A DNA stretch of 7,320 nt. It comes from Planctomycetota bacterium. Its GTDB lineage: Bacteria > Planctomycetota > UBA8108. The notes under the pieces were generated by a model, which was given only the letters and a program-made list of their open reading frames with translations, searched no databases and was not told the DNA's origin. The translations under genes were made by a program, and so were the position numbers. Position 1 is the stretch's first letter, and every line of letters starts with the position of its first letter. Positions 1 through 4,659 of the stretch are shown one piece after another. The stretch spans positions 1 to 7,320 of the forward strand of contig JAFGKN010000362.1 of the NCBI GenBank assembly GCA_016928605.1, written 5' to 3'.

Positions 1-416
1 CTGCCGGCAGCGCTCTCGAGGCTCGGCTGCGACCTCCCCAGGGCCGGATGCGTCGCGCTCGCGCGCCTCATCCACCCTCGCCTTCCCGGCGGTGCGTCAT
101 AGGACGCGAGCGCCACCGTCCAGTCTGCCCCTTCCGCTAACCCGACCATCGCGGCACCTGGTCGTCGCCAGCCGTGCTCTGGACCACGAGGGCCCTGCCT
201 GAAGCCGGAGACGTCCCGGAGGGTCTGCCCTTGCGCTTCTGCTGCAAGGGACGAAACCCGCGGGTTCCGCAAATCCATGCGACCGGTCGGCAGGCACGTT
301 TGCGCCTTGAGGACGGTCATCCTATTCTTTGCTGGCTTCTGGGGAAGAAAGAAACCGTATCGGCGACTGAGCCAGGTTGGCGAGCGATACAAACCTCAAA
401 TGGGTGTGACAGACTG
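1..416. other. Left-edge region with no convincing complete gene
   Basis: No complete gene is supported here. Two edge candidates exist and exclude each other. On the plus strand, the frame starting at base 1 stays open to a TAG at 100-102 with very G/C-rich third positions, and could be the last 33 residues of an upstream gene. On the minus strand, an ATG at 71-69 has a GGAAGG-like Shine-Dalgarno about 9 nt upstream (near 81-86) and an open frame leaving the window (MRRASATHPALGRS...), so it could be the start of a divergent gene. Neither peptide is recognisable, and in DNA this GC-rich both may be chance. From 103 to 416 I see only non-coding-looking sequence. The plus-strand frame of the downstream TPR gene is open back to 174, but that stretch translates to Cys/Pro/Trp-scattered, non-domain-like sequence and is probably untranslated. 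Confidence 0.5.
300..328 (+). promoter_or_regulatory. Weak promoter candidate for the TPR-Roadblock/mglA cluster
   Basis: TTGCGC (300-305) and TATTCT (323-328) are separated by 17 nt and lie in a locally less GC-rich stretch upstream of the first gene of the cluster. The matches to the sigma-70 consensus are only 3/6 and 4/6. If used, it would give a leader of roughly 80 nt before the ATG at 417. This is the best candidate I could find by eye, not a firm call. Confidence 0.22.
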
Positions 417-1487
417 ATGTCCGCCAGGAACAATCAGGCCAGGCTGCGAGCCTGGATCGAGGCCTACAAGAAGAGACCGGACCAAGCACTGGCTCTCAAG
501 ATCGCCAAGGCCTTGTACCGACTGGACTACCTCAGCGAGGCGTTCCGCTGGGCAAAACACCTCAAGGAAAAGTTCCCGTCTTTCAACCAGGGCCTGAAGC
601 TCTATCAGAAGATCAAGCGCCGAACAGTCAGCGTGTCTCTCCGCCAGGCTCGAGAACGCGCGCGCGTCTCTCCAACTCCCGAGAACATCGTCCGTTTCTG
701 CGAGCTCTTGCGGGTCGCCGGGAAGTTCCGCCGCGCCTTCCGCCTCGCGAGAAAGGCCGACCGGACCTACCCCGATGACTGGCAAGTGCAACTCGTCATC
801 GGCAAGCTCGAATTCGATCGCTTCTCCAGGACAGAGAACGACGAGACGGGGTGGGATGCCGTCGAGCATCTCGACAGATCTCGCTGTCTGAACCCTGACA
901 ACTACTCGACCCTGATCCTCCTCGCGATCGCTCTCGCGCGTCTCCGCAGCTACGACGACGCTCTGGCTGTCGTCGACTCAGGGCTCGAGCTGGCGCCTCG
1001 AGACCTCAGAGCCCTCCGCCTCAAGAGGAGGATCCTCAAGGCACTCGATGAGAGCTCGAGACGCGCGGCCCAGGAACCTGAGGAAGCACAGAGAGCCGAT
1101 GCCGTGGGAGAGCACCCGCTCCTGGCAACCGTCCTCGCTGTTCACGGAGCGGTCGGAGCCTTCCTTTTCAACAAGCAAGGGCGCGTCACGGACCGCAAGA
1201 TCAGGCAGAACCGGTGCTTCGATTTCTCCGCCCCCGACGAAGTCTTCGAGGCGATGGCAGCGGCGTGCCGGTTGAACACGCATCGGATCGGCCTCGGTGA
1301 CCTGCTCTCGTGCTCGCTGACCGGCGAGGGCTGGAACGCGGTCTACCACACAGCAGAAGCAGGCCCCGTTCTGACGTTCTTTGAAGGTGACTTCAGCGGA
1401 GAGGATGTCGAGGCGGAGATCAATGGCGCCCTACGCCAGCATCAGACGGCTTTGAGCCGCGAGCCGGTGGGAGCCGCCACACCTTGA
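417..1487 (+). CDS. TPR protein with C-terminal Roadblock/LC7-like domain
   Basis: The product is a 356-residue soluble protein with no signal peptide or membrane segment. Residues about 21-65, 87-121, 124-160 and 163-196 form helix pairs with TPR-like spacing (for example the AFRLARKADRTYPDD and LELAPRD ends). A charged linker follows at about 205-235. Residues about 237-343 have the Roadblock/LC7 order: a beta hairpin with a turn (GAFLFNKQGRV, 248-257), a long helix (DEVFEAMAAACRL, 274-286), further strands (WNAVYH, PVLTFFEG) and a last helix (VEAEINGALRQH). It heads the cluster containing mglA and mglB, so a role as adaptor or regulator of the MglA GTPase is inferred. ATG 417 was chosen because conserved-looking helical sequence begins there and the 81 upstream codons look non-coding; no good Shine-Dalgarno is visible. 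The TPR part is fairly clear. The Roadblock part rests on fold-like pattern and context. A TPR protein with an unrelated alpha/beta tail is the alternative. Confidence 0.8.
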   Translation: MSARNNQARLRAWIEAYKKRPDQALALKIAKALYRLDYLSEAFRWAKHLKEKFPSFNQGLKLYQKIKRRTVSVSLRQARERARVSPTPENIVRFCELLRVAGKFRRAFRLARKADRTYPDDWQVQLVIGKLEFDRFSRTENDETGWDAVEHLDRSRCLNPDNYSTLILLAIALARLRSYDDALAVVDSGLELAPRDLRALRLKRRILKALDESSRRAAQEPEEAQRADAVGEHPLLATVLAVHGAVGAFLFNKQGRVTDRKIRQNRCFDFSAPDEVFEAMAAACRLNTHRIGLGDLLSCSLTGEGWNAVYHTAEAGPVLTFFEGDFSGEDVEAEINGALRQHQTALSREPVGAATP

Positions 1488-1499
1488 AGCAAGCGAGAC

Positions 1500-1515
1500 A
1501 TCGCCTGCCGGCGAT
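1500..1515 (+). other. Intercistronic hairpin
   Basis: A perfect 6-bp inverted repeat, ATCGCC / GGCGAT, encloses a 4-nt TGCC loop. It lies 12 nt after the TPR gene stop and 28 nt before the next start. There is no T-run, so a full terminator is unlikely. It could act as an mRNA-processing or stability element, or partly attenuate transcription between the two genes. Inference only. Confidence 0.35.
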
Positions 1516-1543
1516 AGCCCGTCGATAAACCCAGCTGAAATCG

Positions 1544-1894
1544 ATGCGAAACATACTGAAAGACTTGAATGCCGAGGCCGATATCGTCGGCAGCATGGTG
1601 ATCACACAGGACGGCATCATGGTAGCGGCCGCGCTGGGCAGGGATCTGGAAGAGGATGCCGTTGCCGCATTCGCCTCATCCCTGCTCGTCTCCATGAAGA
1701 GGAGCCTGTCCGAGATCAAGACGCCCAGCGACATCAGCTCATGCACATTGAAGGGCGCAGACGGGAAGTTCGCGTTCTTCGACATGAAGAGCTCTTACCT
1801 CGTTATCGTCGCCGATTCGAATACACGTCTCGACGAGTGGACGGAGTCCATTCAGAGAGCAAAAGAGAGAATCATGAACCGCAGGGTCGCCTGA
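1544..1894 (+). CDS. Stand-alone Roadblock/LC7 domain protein
   Basis: The product is a 116-residue, single-domain protein of typical Roadblock/LC7 length. It shows the whole fold in order: first helix (MRNILKDLNAEA), paired strands around a DG turn (VGSMVITQDGIMVAAAL, about 15-31), a long central helix (EEDAVAAFASSLLVSMKRSL, about 36-55), three strands (SCTLKGA, FAFFDM, SYLVIVADS), and a C-terminal helix (DEWTESIQRAKERI). Roadblock proteins dimerise and bind small Ras-like GTPases as regulators or scaffolds. It lies 29 bp upstream of the mglA-type gene, so the GTPase or one of the two flanking Roadblock proteins is the likely partner. It differs from the MglB-like protein at 2969-3520, which has a longer C-terminal helical tail, so the two are distinct paralogs. 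ATG 1544 is the only usual start, since an in-frame TAA lies at 1526-1528; no Shine-Dalgarno is visible. The family call is firm; the specific role is unknown. Confidence 0.92.
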   Translation: MRNILKDLNAEADIVGSMVITQDGIMVAAALGRDLEEDAVAAFASSLLVSMKRSLSEIKTPSDISSCTLKGADGKFAFFDMKSSYLVIVADSNTRLDEWTESIQRAKERIMNRRVA

Positions 1895-1909
1895 ATCACG
1901 AGGCAAAGC

Positions 1910-1913
1910 GGAG
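1910..1913 (+). promoter_or_regulatory. Ribosome binding site of the mglA-type gene
   Basis: GGAG lies 10 nt before ATG 1924, in a purine-rich stretch. It supports this start over the in-frame ATG at 1741, which lies inside the preceding Roadblock gene. The other three genes of the cluster lack a clear site. Confidence 0.6.
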
Positions 1914-1923
1914 AGCGGAGACA

Positions 1924-2922
1924 ATGGTTCAAATCAACTTCGCCCTGAGAGAAGTCAACTGCAAAATCGTCTACTACGGTTGCGGCCTGAGCGGAAAGAC
2001 AACGAACCTCGAGGTTGTTCATGGCAAGGCGCCCCGTAATCACGTGGGAGAGCTGACATCCATCGCAACCGAGGGAGATAGAACCCTCTTCTTTGACTTT
2101 CTGCCCCTGAACCTGGGCCATGTCGCTGGGATGAACACCAAGTTCCAGATCTACACGGTTCCCGGTCAGGTCTACTACAACTCGACTCGAAAGCTCGTCC
2201 TGCAAGGAGCCGACGGAATCGTATTCGTCGCCGACTCCCGCAAAGGGAAGATGGACGAGAATATCGAATCCCTTCAGAATCTCGAAGAAAACCTGCGCGC
2301 GTACGGAATGGATATCCATACGATTCCTCTCGTCATGCAGTACAACAAGAGGGATCTTCCGGATATCTACACCATCGAGGAGCTCGAGGAGAAGCTCAAT
2401 CGCTTCAGCGCACCCCACTTCGAGGCGGTGGCCGTGACGGGCGAAGGCGTCTTCCCCACGCTCAAGAAGCTCTCCAGCATGGTTCTCGAGAGCCTGAATC
2501 GCCAGCAAGGCTCGACGGTGGTTCGAGCCCCCAGAAAGCAGGCGATGCCTGCCAAGCAGCCGGCGATGGTAGGAGCGGCTGGCCCTCAGCGGCCCGTGGC
2601 CGCAACTCGCGGCAAGAGCCCGGCCGCCCCGCAGCGCGACTCTTCGGAAGCAGCGGGACGAACCAAGGCAGGCGCCGCCCGGTCCCGCAATGCCGTCGTC
2701 AAGGATCGCGTCGTCCGGTCACCGGAGGTCAAACCCATCGAGCGGAGATCACCGCCCCAGAAGGGCGTGACCGTGCGCCGCCCGGTCGTGAGCAAGCCAG
2801 CCGCATCCTCGGATTGCCCTCAGGCCCAGCCGAGAAAGTCGAAGGCCGGCCTGATTACCGTCTTGCTCTTGCTCTTGCTGGCTGGAGCGGGTGCTGCGGC
2901 ATACTTCTTCCTGCTGAAGTAA
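1924..2922 (+). CDS. mglA: MglA-type small Ras-like GTPase with a C-terminal membrane anchor
   Basis: The product is 332 residues. Residues 1-195 match MglA closely, apparently without gaps through the active site: P-loop GCGLSGKT (19-26, with G21, K25 and T26), switch I around R53-T54 followed by LFFDFLPL, switch II TVPGQ (78-82, with Q82), NKRD (141-144) and a G5-like VTGEGVF. By family knowledge it binds and hydrolyses GTP and sets cell polarity or motility sites, with MglB as activating partner. Soluble M. xanthus MglA ends near residue 195. Here about 110 further residues follow, rich in Pro, Ala, Arg and Lys and probably disordered, then RKSK and a hydrophobic helix at about 309-331 with one Lys after it. 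That is a tail-anchor layout with the G domain in the cytosol. The extension is more GC-rich than the G domain, as expected of low-complexity sequence or a fusion. An RBS and the match to MglA residue 1 support ATG 1924. Confidence 0.95.
   Translation: MVQINFALREVNCKIVYYGCGLSGKTTNLEVVHGKAPRNHVGELTSIATEGDRTLFFDFLPLNLGHVAGMNTKFQIYTVPGQVYYNSTRKLVLQGADGIVFVADSRKGKMDENIESLQNLEENLRAYGMDIHTIPLVMQYNKRDLPDIYTIEELEEKLNRFSAPHFEAVAVTGEGVFPTLKKLSSMVLESLNRQQGSTVVRAPRKQAMPAKQPAMVGAAGPQRPVAATRGKSPAAPQRDSSEAAGRTKAGAARSRNAVVKDRVVRSPEVKPIERRSPPQKGVTVRRPVVSKPAASSDCPQAQPRKSKAGLITVLLLLLLAGAGAAAYFFLLK
2862..2879 (+). repeat. Three tandem CTTGCT hexamers in the membrane-anchor codons
   Basis: CTTGCT occurs three times in perfect tandem and encodes much of the Leu run of the C-terminal hydrophobic helix. 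A unit gain or loss would keep the frame and change the helix by two Leu. It may simply reflect alternating Leu codons. Confidence 0.7.
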
Positions 2923-2968
2923 GGATTCTTTGGAACAACGTTGAACCACAACAACCTTCGCTGCTCCC

Positions 2969-3520
2969 ATGGAGCAGGGATCTGTTGAGAGTAGTCTCGG
3001 GAGGTGGGCCATCATCACCGATAGCGACAATATCAGAGAGAAGCGGTTGGTCTTCTACAAGGACGACATTGATCGAATCAATGATGTCCTCAAGGAGTTC
3101 TTGCAGCTCTCCGACTCGAAGTGCAATATGCTCATCGACAAGGAAGGGCATATGGTCACGAAAGCCGGATCGACCGAAGACTTCGACATGCAGGCGGTCG
3201 CCGCTCTCGTGGCCGGTAGCTATGCAGCGACGAGGGAGATGGCTCGCCTCCTGGGCGAGGATGAGTTCTCGGTGCTCTTCCACCAGGGCCGGAAGGACAA
3301 TATCCAGCTGACTCTGGTCGGCGATCGAACAATCCTGGCCACGGTCTTTGACGAGCGAACGACTATTGGAATGGTCCGGCTCTATGCGAAGGAGGCGTCG
3401 GAGAAGCTCCTCAAGGTGTTCGAGCATATCGCTAACCGCAAGGAGGAAGGCCAGGAATCTCTGAGCCAGGAGTACTCCGATTCCGTGAAAGACCAGCTCG
3501 AGAGCTTCTTCGCGGAGTGA
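2969..3520 (+). CDS. mglB: MglB-type Roadblock/LC7 protein, GTPase-activating partner of MglA
   Basis: The product is 183 residues. From residue 27 on it follows MglB: LVFYKDDIDRIN (first helix), CNMLIDKEGHMVTKAG (strands, 52-66), AALVAGSYAATREMARLLGE (central helix, 78-97), EFSVLFHQGRKDNIQLTLVGD (99-119, two parts), TVFDERTTIGMVRL (125-138) and a helix to about 158. A short acidic/amphipathic tail ending in FFAE resembles the MglB C-terminal helix. By family knowledge MglB is a homodimer that stimulates MglA GTP hydrolysis; its C-terminal helix also contacts MglA. The gene lies 46 bp after mglA, the reverse of the mglB-mglA order in M. xanthus. The start is uncertain: ATG 2969 has no Shine-Dalgarno and adds a 26-residue leader not seen in MglB. 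An in-frame TTG at 3047, preceded by GAGAGAAG, would give 157 residues, close to the usual length. Confidence 0.94.
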   Translation: MEQGSVESSLGRWAIITDSDNIREKRLVFYKDDIDRINDVLKEFLQLSDSKCNMLIDKEGHMVTKAGSTEDFDMQAVAALVAGSYAATREMARLLGEDEFSVLFHQGRKDNIQLTLVGDRTILATVFDERTTIGMVRLYAKEASEKLLKVFEHIANRKEEGQESLSQEYSDSVKDQLESFFAE

Positions 3521-3523
3521 TAT

Positions 3524-3559
3524 CGCCGCGCCCCTCCGGCCGACGAGGTGGGCGCGGCG
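3524..3559 (+). terminator. GC-rich stem-loop just after mglB
   Basis: A perfect 10-bp inverted repeat, CGCCGCGCCC (3524-3533) and GGGCGCGGCG (3550-3559), encloses a 16-nt loop and begins 4 nt after the mglB stop. No T-run follows, so it is not a textbook intrinsic terminator. Its strength and position still suggest an end-of-operon 3' structure that terminates transcription or protects the mRNA. Confidence 0.5.
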
Positions 3560-3564
3560 CACGA

Positions 3565-3585
3565 CCGGCGAGGAAGCCTTGCCGG
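3565..3585 (+). terminator. Second stem-loop after mglB
   Basis: CCGGCGAGG (3565-3573) pairs with CCTTGCCGG (3577-3585), giving a 9-bp stem with one G-U pair and a 3-nt loop. It follows the first hairpin by 5 nt. The two together could form a tandem 3'-end structure. No T-run is present. Confidence 0.35.
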
Positions 3586-3828
3586 CGAGCACCGCGCGTC
3601 TGACCTCGGCGCGGCAGCGGAGTGCGGGCCCATTCTCGAGCAGGGCGATTCCGCCGGAGCGGAGCCGGCCCCCTGTTCTCCCGAGCCAGGGGACCGATTC
3701 CACAGGAGGCCTCGCCCACATCCTCCCGCGGCTCTGCGTGTGATGCGCGACGGCCACACGCTCTCCGGGGCGAGGACCCTTGGCGAAAGGACACCGCGTC
3801 CCAAGGGGATGCGCATCGCGGCCGGGCG

Positions 3829-3858
3829 CTGCCTCTGCCTCGGATTCTGCCTCCGCCT
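3829..3858. repeat. Degenerate CTGCCT hexamer repeat
   Basis: Five 6-bp units run in register: CTGCCT, CTGCCT, CGGATT, CTGCCT, CCGCCT. A pyrimidine-rich plus strand continues to about 3890. It lies in the gap between the convergent operons. It is either simple-sequence drift or a decayed coding tail; read on the minus strand one frame gives alternating Glu-Ala. No function is evident. Confidence 0.5.
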
Positions 3859-3966
3859 CGCGGTCCCTCCCGCTCCCGCTGCAGCCTCCCGCACCGAGTC
3901 GGGCACGTACCGTGGAACCTCTGCCCCGGTCTCGAGAGCGAGAACGGCTGCCGGCTGACCTTGCTT

Positions 3967-4005
3967 CCGGGCACGGGGGCGTCAGGCCGCGCGCCCCACG
4001 CCCGG
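3967..4005 (-). terminator. Two-part hairpin after the zinc-ribbon gene
   Basis: The outer stem CCGGGC (3967-3972) pairs with GCCCGG (4000-4005), and the inner stem GGGGCG (3976-3981) pairs with CGCCCC (3992-3997). A small internal loop separates them and the apical loop is 10 nt. On the minus strand it begins 4 nt after the stop codon of the zinc-ribbon gene, a natural place for operon termination. It lacks a T-run, like the hairpins at the other end of this gap. Confidence 0.45.
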
Positions 4006-4009
4006 AGCG

Positions 4010-4624
4010 TCAGCTCTCCTGGGCCTCTTGAGCCTCCGGGGCATCCGTGTTCTCGCGGAGATCGAGGAGCAGCTGCACGACATCGTTCTGCAGATCGGTG
4101 AGATCGGCGATGACGAACGCCATCTCGCCCAGATACTTCAGGAAAAGAAAGCTCAGCGCAGCCAGGAGCGCGCAGGCGACAAGCCCCAGGAGGAGAGAGG
4201 CCACCCCCGCGCCCCCCTGCACGGCGAGGTAGACCATCAGGCCCGCCCCCAGCACCACGAGCATGAGAACAAGATAAGCGGAGAGGATCAGAAGGTCTGA
4301 AAGCGCCCGCAGCCTCAGAAACCTCGACGGCGCGTTCGGGTGATAATGCCGGACGGCCTGGAGCCCCGTCTGGTACCTCTCGTAGTAGGGCTGGCCGCTC
4401 AGCTCCTTCTTCTTCTCCTGGCGCTCGATGAGCTCGAGGCGCCGCACATCGTTCTCCTCCTCCCGCCGCCGCCGCTGCTCCTGCTCCCGGATCTCCAGCT
4501 CTTCCTCGCGGCTCCTCAGGATGAAGCGGTAACCGCACCGGGGACACGCTTCCTTCTTGCCGAGGTAGCTGTCGGGGGCGGAAAAACGCTTTCCGCAGCG
4601 CGGACACGAGGTTCGGACAGCCAA
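4010..4624 (-). CDS. Zinc-ribbon, coiled-coil, two-TM membrane protein
   Basis: The product is 204 residues. The N-terminus is a zinc ribbon with two CPRC knuckles (C7/C10 and C27/C30, the second followed by GYRF). A strongly charged Glu/Arg stretch at about 37-75 is probably a helix or coiled coil, followed by a basic/aromatic linker. Two hydrophobic segments (about 111-135 and 140-163) form a membrane hairpin. The C-terminus (about 171-192) is an amphipathic Leu/Asp helix ending in an Ala/Glu/Gln tail. Both termini are predicted cytosolic. The zinc ribbon may bind protein or nucleic acid, or be purely structural; function is unknown. The start is TTG 4624, supported by GAGGGA 6 nt upstream. 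The gene lies 35 bp after the HEAT-repeat gene and is very likely cotranscribed with it, suggesting a shared envelope-linked role. I do not recognise a named family beyond the zinc ribbon. Confidence 0.87.
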   Translation of the reverse strand: MAVRTSCPRCGKRFSAPDSYLGKKEACPRCGYRFILRSREEELEIREQEQRRRREEENDVRRLELIERQEKKKELSGQPYYERYQTGLQAVRHYHPNAPSRFLRLRALSDLLILSAYLVLMLVVLGAGLMVYLAVQGGAGVASLLLGLVACALLAALSFLFLKYLGEMAFVIADLTDLQNDVVQLLLDLRENTDAPEAQEAQES

Positions 4625-4630
4625 CCGAGA

Positions 4631-4636
4631 TCCCTC
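4631..4636 (-). promoter_or_regulatory. Ribosome binding site deciding the TTG start of the zinc-ribbon gene
   Basis: Read on the minus strand this is GAGGGA, 6 nt before TTG 4624. No other start lies between it and the first zinc-binding cysteines, so it fixes a TTG start. Confidence 0.7.
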
Positions 4637-4659
4637 AAATCCTGGACAGCTGCGCTGGA

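Larger units (their letters stand above)
3521..4009. other. Non-coding gap between convergent operons
   Basis: This 489-bp stretch lies between the end of mglB (plus strand) and the end of the zinc-ribbon gene (minus strand). Several open frames cross it, but their translations are Arg/Pro/Ser/Gly-rich, lack domain-like hydrophobic patterning and have no ribosome binding site, so I call none. It holds GC-rich hairpins next to both gene ends and one degenerate hexamer repeat, listed separately. No tRNA, CRISPR or insertion-sequence features were seen. Confidence 0.7.

Noticed and set aside
174..416. Upstream in-frame extension of the TPR-Roadblock gene
   Set aside because: The 81 extra codons translate to sequence without helix periodicity, with scattered Cys, Trp and Pro; the TPR-like sequence begins at the ATG at 417.
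1741..1923. In-frame extension of the mglA gene to an ATG at 1741
   Set aside because: It lies inside the Roadblock gene in another frame. The MglA match starts at ATG 1924, which has GGAG 10 nt upstream.
3548..3958. Plus-strand 136-codon open frame in the convergent gap
   Set aside because: Low-complexity Pro/Ala/Arg-rich translation, no ribosome binding site, and it overlaps the post-mglB hairpins.
2855..4009. Very long minus-strand open frame continuing in register from the zinc-ribbon gene's TGA through the gap and antisense across mglB
   Set aside because: Long antisense frames are expected in GC-rich DNA. The translation is Arg/Ser/Gly/Pro-rich with no domain pattern, and across mglB the plus strand clearly encodes a conserved protein.
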